From contig CM043869.1 of assembly GCA_023846275.1 (NCBI GenBank), forward strand, positions 19,005,501-19,069,500: 64,000 nt of DNA. The letters run 5' to 3'. How positions within the stretch are numbered: position 1 is the first letter of the stretch; each line of letters opens with the position of its first letter. Made by a program: the position numbers and the translations under genes. Origin of the DNA: Vanilla planifolia. Taxonomy: Eukaryota; Streptophyta; Magnoliopsida; Asparagales; Orchidaceae. Positions 28,778-42,131 of this stretch are shown here, piece after piece. Under the pieces are notes generated by a model. The model saw only the letters and a list, made by a program, of their open reading frames with translations, ran no database searches and was not told the origin of the DNA.

Positions 28778-31700
28778 TTGTTTTAATTTGATAACTTGTT
28801 GAATTCTACACAATATATAATCAAGATGAAATAAATATCATTGGACTCTCCTCGATGAGCTCTATTAATTAGATACACTTTTTTATTTCAAAATATTTTA
28901 TTTAAGAATTTTTTTTCATGATTTATGAGAGATTTGAATTCATAGACAATTTGATGATCAATCAAGTAACCATTGATCTCCTTAATATCTTGAAAAGCTA
29001 CTTTCCCATAATTTTTTTTCAAATTTTTTACTTTTATTTGGTTATATTTAAATGTAAGTGTAAATCACCTATAGTGTTTACATCATGTTAAGTGAACAAT
29101 ATTATAATGAATTAATTTATCTCATTTCAACTTTATTATATAATTACAAAAGTTTAAAATATTAATTTATTATTATTTATGCTATTATTTTAGTAATTAA
29201 TAGTAATTTGAAATGATATCTTATCAAGATGACCCAAACATTATTGGACATGTTCTTATATGTTTTTAAATGTTTTATTTACTATTGTTTTGTAATGTTT
29301 TATGAGGCACTTTGATTCATTCAAAATTTTACAGCAAGGATGTTACACTATCATCTTAATCACTTGGAATAAAACATTTTTATGCAATTTAATTCATTTC
29401 TTTAAATATTTACTTTAATTTTGTCATATTAAAACTCTAAATCTTCTCTCATGTGGTCTTTATATTGCTTTTATTTGGTTATATTATACTTGACCTTCTT
29501 ACTATCTTTAAGTGAATTTAGTTGTAAAAAATATTCCATTCCTTAAACTTTTTCCCTTCGATATAGTTATATTATATGTAACTCTAAATATATTATTTTT
29601 CAACTTTTACATCGCCCTGATTTTGTTCTATAACATTGCTTCAATTTAACTTTTATTAATTGTATTATATATTTGATTAATGTTAAAATAATAATTTATT
29701 ATTATCTATGGCTATCATTGTTGGTAATTCACAATAATTCTAAATGAGGTCTGATCGAGATAAAATGAATATCATTTAGACTTAGCTCAATGAATGTTAT
29801 GTAATTAAATGTTCTTTTTTATTTTTTTAAATAGTTTATTTTCCTTGCATTTTAACACCCATATGAGACATTTCAATTCATATCTCATTTGATAATAGAG
29901 TGAATTATACTTGACCTCCTTCGTATCTTAAAATTTAATTCTCATATAATTGAAGTCATTTCATAAACTCTTTGGTTTGGTTATAAATTACTTTGTAACT
30001 CTAAATCCACTCTCATGCAACCTTTGCAAATATTTTATTTTGTTATATTGAATTATTTAAATTTATCTTATTCTAGCTTTAATATATATTTATTAAACAT
30101 TAAAATAATAATTTAAAATTATATATGCTCAAGTATTTTTAAGTGAGATCTATTGGAGACATAACAATTATTTTAAACTCATCATGAGGTGTTCAATCAA
30201 ATTAAATATTCATTTTTATATTTTCAAATACTTTTATGTTCCAAATTTTTCATATGTTTAATGTGCTTTTTTATTCATACATAATTTGTGGATCAAGTAT
30301 GATACACTTGATCTCCTTAGTATTTTGGAAAGTAACTTTCCCATACAATTTATTTCATTTGTCGATATAGCTTTGATTATATTATACTACTATATAACTC
30401 TAAATCTCATAATGGGTGACATTGAAATTCATTTGATTTTTTTATATTACATTTCTCCAATTTATTTTATTTCATTTTTAATATATACTTAATATGTAAA
30501 TAATTGTTTTTCCATTACTTATTCTTATTTAATTTTTTATTCATAGTTATTCGAAACAATGTGTCATCAAGACAAAATAAACATTTTGGACATGACTCAA
30601 TGAGTTTTATATAAGAAAATATTCATTTATATTATTTTTAGATTTCTTATTTTCTAAGGGGTTTTGTATGTTTTATGAGACCTTTAGTTTGTTATGTGAT
30701 TAAGCATCAATGATATCACACCTTACATTTTTACTATATTAGAAAATAACATTCCCAAAAACTTTTCTTATTTATTTAATTTTTTGGTAATTTTATGATA
30801 CTCTAATTTATGTTTTTTGTGTTTTAATACATATTTACACATTATTTAAATAATAATTTCTTATTATTTATATTTATTTATGTTTGAAATTGAAATTAAT
30901 TCCACATTAGCAACAATTGAAATAAAAAAGTTTGTTTCACACACCTTGATGAGATTTATTTAGATAAGAATTTATTTTCATATTTTTGAATTTGTTTTGT
31001 TCTGATTTTTTTTTGTGATATTATAATTCTTACCTAATTTAATGATGGAAGATATTACACTAGATCGTCTTAATATCTTTGATTGCAACTTTCACAAAAC
31101 ATATATCTTTGAATCAAAATCTATTCTCATGTGGACTTTATACCACTTTGATTTGTTAATGATATATTACTTCAATTTTGCTCATTTTAGTTGTAAGTAA
31201 TATTCACTTAAGATTAAAATAATAATTTATTATTACTTGTGTCTTTTTTATTGTAACAATTCTCAATAATTTCAAATGAAGTTTGATTGAAGTGAAACAA
31301 ATGTCATTGGAAGTGTCTCAATGAGCTTTATCTAATTACATTTTTTTGTTATTTTCTTAAATATCTTTTCTTCTGATTTTCACACGTTTTAAGATACATT
31401 TTGATTTATAGTTAATATAACAGTGAAGAATGTTACACATGTTCCCTTATTTTCTCGTGTTTCTTTTATCCTATTCATATTATCTCATTTCTACAAATGT
31501 TTTAGTTTTATTTTTTTAAATTACTATGTATCTCCCAATATGCTCTCATGTTTCTTTTACATCACTTTGACTTTTGCATATTCCATTCTTTCAAGTTTCC
31601 TCATTTTAGCTTTAATAGAGATTTTGTCAATATTAAAATAATAAATTACTATTATTTATTATTATTTGCTCTTATAATTTTTAGTTATTTCAAAAAAGGT

Positions 31701-33252
31701 ATGATGAGGATGAAATAATTTTTAGTTAATCCTTCTCGATGAGCACTACCAAATAAAATGTTTTTTTTTCAAAAATTTAAATATTTTCTTTTGTAGCATT
31801 TTGTGCATAATTTTTTGGATCTTTTTTACTCATTTTTTATTTGATAGTTGAGTATATTATGCTTAAACTTCCTTGTATTTTTGAATGTCAGTTTCTCGTA
31901 TAATTTATCTTTCCTTAAATTATAGTGTAACTCGATATTTTTAGTATTATGTAATAATAATTTCTTATACAATTTTTCTTATTCATTCAAAGTTTTCTCT
32001 TTGACTTGTCATGTAACTCTAAATCTTTCCTTTGTGGCCTTTACATTCAATTGATTTGGTTAAATTACTTTAGTTCAATTTATCTCATCTCAGCTATATT
32101 ATGTATTTACTTAGCATTTAAATTTTTTAATTATTTATATTTATTTACCTTTTTAATTTGAAGTCATTCCAAACTATGTATGTTTGAGATGAAACTAACT
32201 TTATTAAACTTGTCTCCACAAATACTATCTAATTAAAAAATATTTTTTCACATCTTTATTTGTCATACAATTTTTATCATTCCTTTAAATTGTTATTTGA
32301 ATTTATTATACTACTATGAACTCTATTTCTCCTCTTATGTGACGTTTACATCATTTTGAATTAATTTTGTTGTATTTTTTTAATTTATTTTATTTAAGTT
32401 TTGTCATATATTTACTTTGTATTAAAATAAAAATTTATTTCTATTTATGCTTATTTAATTTTAGAATTTGTAGCAATTCCTAAGATGGTGTGATTGAGAT
32501 GACAAAAATGTTATATGACTCGTCTTATATGACTCATATCGAAGAGCTCTATCAATGCAAAAGTTCATTTTCATATTTTTAGATATTTTAATTTTTTGGA
32601 TTCTTGCATCTTTTATGGGTTGTTTGAGTTCTTATTTGATTTGATGATAGATGATGCCATAATCTATCTCCTCAGTGTCTTAAAATACAACCTTTTATAC
32701 AATTTGTATTATTTCTTCAAATATTTTATTTTGATATACATATATTACTATTTAACTATAATTCACCTCTCATGTAACCATTGTCTTACTTTATTTGATT
32801 ATATTAAATTTATTTATTTGATCTTATTTTAGCTTTCATATATATATATACTTTGCACTAAAATAATAAATTTTTATTATATATATTTTTTTACTTTTAT
32901 AATTCATAGTAAATCCAAGTAAAATTTTACTAAAATGATGTAAATGTTGTTAAACTCATCTTGACAAGATCTATCATATTAAATATATAATTTTAAATTA
33001 TTAAATGCTTTATTTTCTATAGTTTAAGTATGATCTTTAAGGTTATTTCATTTTATTCAAGTTTAACAATAAAAAAATACTACAATTGATCTACTTAGTA
33101 TTATGGTATGCACTTTTTGAAAAATAATTTATCTTCAAATTTTATATTTCATTTGGTTATATGTCTTTGAACTATCACTATCCTTTTGTGTGGCCTTTAG
33201 ATCACTTTTATCTTGCTAAATGGCCTTGCTTCATTTTATCTCATTTTAGCTT

Positions 33253-33255
<3 letters not shown>

Positions 33256-33326
<71 letters not shown>
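33256..33326. repeat. (TA)n microsatellite, about 35 repeats
   Basis: An uninterrupted TA run of about 70 bp has grown from the TTTATTATATATAT part of an array I unit. It is self-complementary and encodes an apparent IYIYIY stretch in a short + frame, which should be disregarded as a gene. Confidence 0.97.
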
Positions 33327-33330
<4 letters not shown>

Positions 33331-33749
33331 TCCAATGTTTATCAATATTTTATGAGATATTTTTGTTCATAATTTTATGATCAATTATTTTACTCACAAT
33401 TTCCACGTTAAATTTGTTATTTACTATTTTTCTTGGCCTCATTTAGTTATTTTATATTCCTTTGATTTATTGCACCTAAATTTTAATATATATATCTTCT
33501 TAACACTAATATAATAATTTATTTCTATTTTGTAATTTGTTGTTTTTCCAAACAAGGTTCAAAAAGGATGAAACAAATATTGTCGTATTTAACAAGATGA
33601 ATGCAATTTTTTATACAATGTATCTCAATTATTCTAATTTTTACTTTAATATTGTTAAAATTTTATTTAACTCTAATTGTTCTTTCTAGCGACTTTTACA
33701 ACACTTTGATTTGGTTATATTATATTATTTCTATTTAAATACTACAACC

Positions 33750-33777
<28 letters not shown>
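33750..33777. repeat. (TA)14 microsatellite
   Basis: A second, shorter TA run lies about 430 bp after the long one, roughly one repeat unit downstream. This suggests that the same AT block of the unit is prone to expansion. Confidence 0.95.
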
Positions 33778-33781
<4 letters not shown>

Positions 33782-36700
33782 TTATTAAAATAACACTTTA
33801 CTATATTTTATATTAATTTGTGGTAATTTAAAATGATGTTTGTTCTAAACAAATAATGAGCATCATTTGATTCATCTCAACCACTTTATCTAATTGAAGA
33901 TGTGTCTTTTTATTTTTAAATAATTTATTTTTTGTGAGATTTATCATGTTTTATGATGCTTTTTGATTCATAACTGATTTGTTGATCAAGGATGATACAC
34001 TAAATCTTTTTAGTATTTTAGATTACAGCTTTGTTGTACGATTTATGTATTTCATTAAATTTTTAAATCTAACTTTGGTTATATTATTATGAACTCAATT
34101 CCTTCTCTCATGTGACCTTTAAATTACTTTGATTTAGTTATATTGAATTGCTTCAACATATCTAATTTTAGTTTTATTATATATTTACTTATTATTAAAT
34201 TAATAATTTTTTAATTAATAGTTATCTACTTTTATAATTCATAGTGACTTCAAATGAGGCTCAATTGTCATGAAACAGACACCATTGACTCCATTGAATA
34301 ACCTCTATCTGATTAAATCTTTTTTTTTTATATAATTCTAAAAAATAATAAATTATTTTTTATTTTTATTTACTTTTCTATTTTATAGTAAGTTCAAATG
34401 TGGTTTGATTGGGATATCATAAACATCATTAGACTATTATCAATGAGCTATATCCATTACATATTTATTTTTATAATTTTAAATATTTTTATTTCCTAGG
34501 GTTTTTACATAATTTATGAAACATTTAGATTTATTCCAAATTTGATTATTAGGGATGTTATGCTCGATCTCCTTAATATAATGAAATGTACTATTCCCGT
34601 TGAATTTCTCTCTCTTATTTAAAGTTTTTGCTTTGATTTTATTTTATTACTATATAACTCCAAATGATGTCTCATGTGTCATCTACCTTGCTTTGATTTA
34701 GTTATATTTTTGTTAGTTTACCTTTAATGTATATCTAGTTTGTATTAAATTATAATTTTATAATTTGTTATGTTTATTTACTTTAGTGAATAGCAGTAAT
34801 TCTAAAGATATTTTATCAACATGAACCAAATGTATGTTTACTCATCTATAAGAGGTCTATCCAAAAAAATAACATTGTTTTAATATTTTTTTAAAACATT
34901 TTATCTTTGATATTTTTGACAAGCTTTACTAGTTGGTTTGATTCATATTTAATTTAATGATCGAGGATGTTGTACTCAATCTTCTCGATATCATGGAATG
35001 CAAAATGCTAGAAAATTTATCTCATTTATGCTTTAATATATATTTATTCAATAGTGAAATAAACATTTGGTATTCTTTATGTATATTTAGTTCGATAATT
35101 TAAAGTAATACCAAATAAGGTCTAAGGCAAAACAAATGTTATTGGACTCGTGTCGATAAGCTTTATCAATTGAAATATTTATTTTTATATTTTTTAATAC
35201 TTTATTTTCTCTATTTTTATTTGATTTATGTGACATTTTTATTTGTGTCAAAGTTTATGAAGGAGTATGTTACACTTGACTCTTAGTACGGTTATATTAC
35301 TATGAAGTTCTAAATATTCTCTTGTGTGACTTTTAAATTGCTTTATTTGTTTATATGAAACTTCTTCAATTTATTTTTTTAGCTTTAATATATATTATAT
35401 TAATATTGATATATTAATTTTAATATTTATTATACTTATTTGCTTTCATAACTAGTTTAATCTTTGAAATCAGATCTGATTGACACAGAAAAAATGTCAT
35501 TTGAGTTGACTCAATGAGGACTATTAAACTAATTATTCATTATTATATTTTTAATATTTTATTTTTTAATATTTTCACTCTTTTTCTGAGACATTTTATT
35601 TCATTACTAATTTAACAAACGATGATGTTACACTCAATCTCCTTATTATCTTATAATGAAACATTCATCAATAATTTATATCATTTTTAGAAACTTTGTT
35701 TTTAATTTAGTTATATTATTATGTAAATATAAACCTCCTATCATGTGACATTTACATGTTTTTAAATTAATTGTATTATATTACTTCAATTTATCTCTTT
35801 TTATTGTTAATACATATTTGCTTAAAATTAAAATATTAATTTATTATTACTTATGTATTTACTTTGGTCATTTCCAATACTTCAGAGCAAGTTCTAATTA
35901 AGTCAAAGTAAAAGTCACTAGACTCAATGAGCTCTATCTAATTAAAAAAATTTATGTTTTTAAATATTTATTTTCAAGAACTTTTGAATGTTTTAAGAGA
36001 AACTCTTGTACTTGATTAGACAATAAAGAATGTTACATTAATTCTCTTCAAATTCTTAAAATTGAAGTTTCGTTTATATTTTTTTTCAGATGTTTACCAT
36101 TGATTTTATTATATTATATTTCTTCAATTTATCTCACGTGAACTTTAATGTGTATATTTACTTAATATTAAAATTATAATTTATTATTATTATTGTTTAT
36201 TTATTTTTAAAATTCATAAAAATTTTATCAACATCTAATTAAGATGAGAATTAAATTATTCAACTCATCTGGATCATCTCTATGTTATTAATTATTATTT
36301 TATTTTTTATTTTTAAATAATTTTTCATTTAGGTTTACCACTCTTTAGGAGATATTTCTACTGTTACTTTTTTTATTGTTATGTCGTAATGTATCACTAT
36401 ACTTTCGAAAGCAACTTTCTTGTATCTTTTATTTGGTTTTTTCAAATCATTTCTATTTAGTTATATTACAGCATCACTCTAAATCTCCTATCAAATGCCA
36501 TTTTGTTAAATTATATTATTTTGTCTCCTTTCCATTTCAATATATGTGTACTTAATATAAAAATAATAACTTATTATTCAATATGCTTATTTATTTTGAT
36601 AATTCTCAGTAATTCCAAATGAGGTAATATCAAGAAAAACCAAACATCATTAGAAATATCATGACAAGTGTTATCGAATTAAATATTTATTTATCTTATT

Positions 36701-37799
36701 TCAAAATATTTTATTTTTTTTGGGATCATTTGTGAGAAAATTGATTTTTACATTATTTGATAAATGAGTATTTTATACTCAAAGTAATTAGCGACATGGA
36801 ATGCAAATTTCCTATTTAATTTGTCTAATTTCTTCAAAGTTTTTTGAGTTTGTTAAATTATAATGTTTCTCAAAATCTTTTCTTGTGTGTAATTTTTTTT
36901 TCCAATTATAGTGCTCATCAATATAATTTCTACTTTAATAAATATATATATATTTATATATTCAAGATTAGATAAAAATTTATTACCATTTATGTGTATT
37001 TGGTTTGATAATTTATAGTAATTACAAATGTTGTCAAAACAAAACAAATGTTGTTAGCTCGTCTTCATGATCTTTATTCAATTAATTAAATAAATTTTTA
37101 GTTTTTATATGTTGTTTTTATTGATTTTTAGGAATTACAAGATATTTCTATTCGTACTTGATTTGATAATTATGGATGCTATAGTTAATCTTTTTAGTTT
37201 CTTGTTGTAAATCTTTCTCACATAATTTATCAAATTTCATTAATTTTTTTACTTTGATTTGATTCAATTATCTTGTAAATTTAAATCCCCACATATGTGA
37301 CATTTACATTGCTTTAATTTTGTTCTAATACATTACCTCAATTAACATAATGTCTTCTTTAATATTTATTTACTTAATATTAAAACAATATTTTATTAAG
37401 GCTTATTTTTCATTTTTTTGATAATTCATATTAATTCCAAACCTAGTAAGATCAAGATGAAAAGATTACTATTGAACTCTTCTCAACTATCTGTAACTAA
37501 TTAGATATACATATTTTTTAAATGGTTTTTTAATAGATTTGCATGATTCATGAAACATTCCATTTGATACCTAATTTGATGACCAAAAAAGTTACACTCA
37601 TTCTCCTTAGTGTATTGTAATAGATCTTTCCTATACATTTTATCTTGTTTCTTAATTGTTTTCTATTTTATTTTATTATATTACTATGAAACTCTAATTC
37701 TTCTCTGATGTGACCTACACATCACTTTGATTTGGTTATAATCTATCCTTCAATTTATGTTATTTTAACAATAAAATATATTTAGTTAATATTAAAATT

Positions 37800-38965
37800 C
37801 CAAATTCACTATTTAGTTTATTTTTATCTTATTTTTTAAGTGATCTTACACAATAAGACATTTATTATATGTTAGTCAATCGAATTAATTAAAATAATAT
37901 TTAAATCCTAACAAATGAACATGATGCTTAATGAGTTGATACTTTATCAATTTATTTGTTATTACTATTCTCACAATGAATTAATAAATGTGATAATGAG
38001 GTCATCAATTATCGAATTAGTAGTCAATTTTTCCCTTATCAACTAGACCCTTTGAAGAGTAATCTAAGATGAGTAAAAGGTAAAAACTTAAATCTTAATT
38101 ATTGACAACATATTTCATAAATGGCATTAACACAAAATACTCTACATCATATCTCTTAAACTTCAAAATCTATGATCATTATATATTATGAGATTAAAGA
38201 TTATATATTATGAGATGTGTTAGAAGAGATTAACAAGTATTAATAATCAATGTTAGGCATTACAAGTTAAAGGTAATTTTGGTTTTGATGAGGTTTATGA
38301 TTTAAGCGATGGTTTTAGGTATGACACTATAGAACATAAACTATATTTAATAGTTATAAATAAAAAGTAGAGAGTAAGAGTTAGGTTGTATGGGTTAGTG
38401 ATTAGTGTTTAAGGCATAAATGACAATAGATGTATGGATAAATTTTAAGGAAAGAAATCTAGACGAATAAAATCAAAGAAGGAAACAATGACGACATGTT
38501 TTATAATTTAATAGTTATGATTTAGGATATTATATTAAAAAAATTATAAAGTTATATGTTTGAAATAAAATTATAAACACCTAACTAAATAAGTCTTTCA
38601 TGTTTGAAATTGATCTTATGCTTTATGTCAATACTTGTTCTTATCAACATGATTTTAGTTTTCATTTTCTCCATAGAATTGTGTTTTATGATAAGCTTGA
38701 TAAAAAAAGTGCTTGTCATTGTGACAATTATGGATAAAACGATTGGGATCCTTATTGAATATGATGACATTTTTAACTCCACAATCATGTATGCTTTAAC
38801 ATACTTACAATGAGTTATAGCATCAAACATCGTCACCATCTTCATCTTTAAACTATGAATTGAGTAATTCATGGTTCATGAGTCAGAAAGTTTACTTCTT
38901 TTTTTCTAATTATGATAATTAAAATATAATAGATTAATTGAACTAAGACACTTAAGATAAGAACA
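37800..38965 (+). repeat. Array II unit A, copy 1
   Basis: This is the first copy after the switch from array I. Landmarks are AATAAGACATTTATTAT (37,852), CATATTTCATAAATGGCATT (38,108), a GAGATTAACAAGTATTAATA block (38,227), AATAAGTCTTTCATG (38,588), and the ending GTCAGAAAGTTTACTTC (38,882) with AAAATATAATAGATTAAT. Short frames on both strands (38,585-38,872 minus; 38,604-38,813 plus) overlap each other and belong to the repeat. Confidence 0.85.
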
Positions 38966-40214
38966 AAATTCTCTATTTAGTTTATTTCTCCATTAAGATA
39001 TCCTATCGAATAAGACATTTTTTTACTATTATTTGTTCTAATTAGTTAAAAATATATTAATAACCTAACCAATAAACATGGTGCTAAATAATTCAAAATT
39101 GTTTGTTGATTTGCTAATACCATGCTCATAATAAATTATAAAATATGATAATGAGGTTATCAATTGCCAAATTAGTAGTTGATCTTTCTCTGATCCAATA
39201 GTTCATTTTAGGCGTAATCTTGGAGGAGTGAAAAGCAAAAGCTTAAATCTTAATTTTTAACAATGTATTTCATATATGGCATTAGCACAAATCCATGCGC
39301 TTCTATCTTATTGTTTTTTTAAATTATAGAATGCTTGACATCATATTTGTTAAACTTTGAAACCTATGATCATTAAATATTATGGGATTATGAATTATAT
39401 ATTATGTGGTGCATTAAAAGAAATTAGTAAGTGTTAATATTTAGTGTTAAGTATTACAAGTTATAAACAATTTGAATTTTAGTGAGGATTATGATTTAAA
39501 TGATGGTTTTAAATATGGTATTATAAAAAATAAATTAGATTATAATAGTTATAAATAAAAAAAAAATAAGGCTAAGAATTATGTTATCTGGGTTAGTGAT
39601 TAGTGTTTAAGGCTTAAATGACGAAAGATTTATGTTGACGTTTTAAGGATTGAAATATGGACGTGTAAAATTAAAGAAGGAGAAGATAATAAGTTTTATA
39701 ATTTAATAGTTATGGTTTAGGATATTGTATTAAAAAATAAGAATTATAAAGTTGGATTTTTGAAATAAAATTATAGAAAACAAACAAGACAATTGTTTCA
39801 TGTATCAAAATATGCTTATGTTTTATGCTAATACATATGTTAATAAACATGATTTTAGTTATTGTTTTTCCCTAGAACTAATTTTTATGGCAAGCTCGAT
39901 CAAAAAATGGTTTGTTTTGTGTCAATTGTAGATAAAAGTATTGAAATCCTTATTAAACCTGGTAACAGTTTCACCCCACAATCTTGTATGATTTAATACG
40001 AGTTACATTAAAAGTTTGGCATCGAACATCCTCACCACCTTCATCTTTAGTCTGGTTATAAGCTTAGATTACCTAACCTATGAGGAGGCATTAGTTAGGC
40101 TAGTTCATAGTGCATAAGTCAGAAAGTTCATTTCATTTTTACTAATTTTGATAACTAAAATATAATAGATTCATATGTTATGCTTAACTATGCTAAGATA
40201 TTTAAGATAATAAC
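38966..40214 (+). repeat. Array II unit A, copy 2
   Basis: A complete ~1.25-kb copy aligned to copy 1 along its whole length. It keeps CATCGAACATCCTCACCACC (40,021) and CTATGAGGAGGCATTAGTTA, which are missing from copy 1. Confidence 0.85.
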
Positions 40215-40382
40215 CAAATTCTTTATTTAATTTATTTTTTCTTATTTTTTATATTATCTTAACAAAAAAGGCATATGTTGTCTACTAATTATTCTATTTA
40301 GTTAAAATAATTTTAATAGCCTAAACAATAAACATAATGTTAATAAGTCAATACATTTTTAGCGAATTTGTTAATACCATCC

Positions 40383-40692
40383 TTACAATTAATTATAGAA
40401 TTAGTAGTCAACCCAAATTTACTATTAACCTTTTTCTTATCCACTGGACCTTTTGAGGAGTAATATGGGAGGAATGAAAAATAAAAGCTTTTGTTTGAGA
40501 TGCTTGCTAAAATAATTATATGTTTAAATTATTTTTCTTACAATTAACTATAAAATTAATAATCAACCCAAATTTATTGTCAACCCTTTTCTTATCCATT
40601 GAACTTTTTGAGGAGTAATATGGAAGGAGTGAAAAGAAAAGGCTTTTGTTTGAGATGCTTGCTGAAATAATTATATGTTTAAAATATTTTTC
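40383..40692 (+). repeat. 155-bp tandem duplication in unit A copy 3
   Basis: TTACAATTAA at 40,383 recurs at 40,538, and the two following 155-bp stretches match closely, including CAACCCAAATTTA and TTTTGTTTGAGATGCTTGCT. The latter ends at the point where the unit is replaced by foreign sequence. Confidence 0.85.
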
Positions 40693-40699
40693 ATATATT

Positions 40700-41470
40700 G
40701 ATTTTGAAATAAATTTCAAATCAAAAGCATGTTCTTCATCAAGATGTTGACATCATAAATTGTGATAATCTTAATATAATTTAAGATTGCAATTTTTATA
40801 ATTTCTAAAAAAAATGTAACTAGAATTTTTATGTTAAAAAATACTAAGATGAATTTATAATTTTTATGCTAATAAGTTTATTTGTTGAGATGACTAAGTG
40901 ATATTAAACTATGCCTATTGCAACTATTACTCTTTTATGTAATGTTTAAGTAATTTATAATATTGTGATAATATTCTTAAATTTTTTAGTTAAAGATAAT
41001 TTAGACATTTTTGTTTATTATTTTTCTCTTATAACTTCGTTTTATTTTTATAGTTTATTATTTTTTTCCAATTATCATTTTTTATTATTTTTATTTACTT
41101 CATTTGTTTTATATGACTACAAAATTAAAACTAGGAAAAAACTAATACAACTTGAACTAAGAAATTAAGGTTAAGGTGGCTAAGCTTAGGTTAGGAACTA
41201 AGCTTTCTTAAGAGATTAAGATTATTAAGTTAGCATAAGGACTAGAGGTTTGGATTAGAAGTGCTAAGATTAAGTCAAGACGAGATTAAGACTATGGCTT
41301 GTTCTACTTTAGGATCAAGTTATTAGGATTTAGACTAGGTTGGAACAATATTAGCAATATGACTAGATTAGGAATAGGACAAGACTTATGAATAAATTAG
41401 GACAAAAATTATATTTGGTTTAGAACAAGATAAGAAAATAAATTAGGTATTATAGATTCTATAATATGAG
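40700..41470. other. Replacement segment in unit A, G-over-C skewed in its second half
   Basis: The first part (to 41,160) is plain AT-rich DNA with a T-rich short frame at 40,965-41,168. The second part (41,165-41,460) is strikingly short of C on the + strand and made of loose variants of AAGATTAAG and GACTAGATTAGGA. This suggests a decayed short-period repeat. No gene is recognised. Confidence 0.5.
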
Positions 41471-41715
41471 AGTATTAGAAGAGATTAACAAGTGCTAAAA
41501 TTCAATGTTAGTGATTCGTGTTTAATGGAAAATAGCAAAAGCTTTTATGGTTAGGATTTAATGATTGCAATTTAGATGAATAAAATTAAAGGAGAAAATA
41601 ATGATATATTTTATAATTTAATAATTATGGTTTAAGATATTGTATTAAATAAAATAGAATTATAGAATTAGATGTTTGAAATAAAATTATAAAAACTTAG
41701 CTAGATAAATCTCTC

Positions 41716-41913
41716 ATGTCTCAAATTGTGTTTATGCCGTATGTTAATACATATGTTAATAACTATGATTTTAGTTTTTATTTTCTCCATAAAATTGGTT
41801 TTTATAACAACCTCGATAAAAAAGGGTTTGCCTTTTTATCAATTGCAGATAAAAGAGTCGAGATCTTTATTAGACCTGATAGCCTTTTAACTCAAAAATC
41901 TTGCATACTTTAA
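41716..41913 (+). other. Short frame of unit A, recurring in several copies
   Basis: A 65-codon frame whose middle reads FLSIADKRVEIFIRPDS. The same frame, without gaps over this stretch, is readable at 39.91, 43.81, 49.81 and 52.61 kb and more weakly at 38.72 and 46.25 kb. The frame at 52,505-52,690 aligns along nearly its full length (shared NTYVN, FYFL, SIA and LLT). It may be the remnant of an exon carried by the ancestral unit, or chance openness of a conserved DNA block. I do not recognise the peptide, and I do not consider it an active gene. Confidence 0.3.
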
Positions 41914-42131
41914 CATAACTTACTTTGAAACTATGGCATCGAACATCCTCACCACCTCATGTTTCATCTAGCTATGAGCTTGGATTAGTTAACCTATAGG
42001 AGGCATAGGTTAGGCTAATTCGTAATTCATAGGTAAGAAAATTTATTTCATTTTGACTAATAAAGGTAACATATATTTAATAGATTATTATGTGATAGAT
42101 TGATTGAGATGAGATATTTCAGATAACAGCA

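Larger units (their letters stand above)
1..37800 (+). repeat. Array I: giant degenerate tandem repeat, ~0.4-kb unit
   Basis: Roughly 85-95 copies of one unit run head to tail in one orientation. In order, a unit holds: a TAATATATATTTACTTAA-like AT block; GTAATTCATAGTAATTCC; a GAGGTCTGATCGAGATGAAAC-like block; a dyad around ATGAGCTCTATC; TTTTGGCATGCTTTATGAGA; a second dyad; CTTAGTATCTTGGAATGCAA; CACTTTGATTTGGTTATAT; CTCTCATGTGACCTTTACAT. The ATGAGCTCTATC part can be placed near 2080, 5205, 7640, 10060, 14775, 15195, 18080, 18470, 18885, 19305, 19725, 20145, 22510, 26150, 28860, 31745, 35935 and 37490, with spacing mostly 355-430 bp. Some units are truncated (near 3.2-3.8, 13.5 and 34.3-34.4 kb). 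Neighbouring copies differ heavily, so the array is old and not being homogenised. The + strand is T- and C-rich. No gene is visible within it. Confidence 0.93.
40215..42131 (+). repeat. Array II unit A, copy 3, with a replaced middle
   Basis: The copy begins normally, but from about 40,490 to 41,470 the expected sequence (the TATTTCATATATGGCATTAG part onward) is replaced by unrelated DNA. The unit resumes at GAGATTAACAAGTGCTAA (41,476) and ends normally. This makes the spacing ~1.9 kb instead of ~1.2 kb. Confidence 0.8.

Noticed and set aside
33161-33355. A 64-codon frame ending in IYIYIY
   Set aside because: It is mostly the TA microsatellite read as protein.
1-37800. Some thirty short open frames of 60-120 codons in array I as genes
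   Set aside because: They are low-complexity or hydrophobic translations of the same repeat unit, lack supporting context, and follow from a pyrimidine-rich strand with few stops.
38585-38872. A 95-codon minus frame in unit A as a gene
   Set aside because: It overlaps an open + frame in the same repeat block, and in the unit A copies that I read on the minus strand stops break the corresponding frame.
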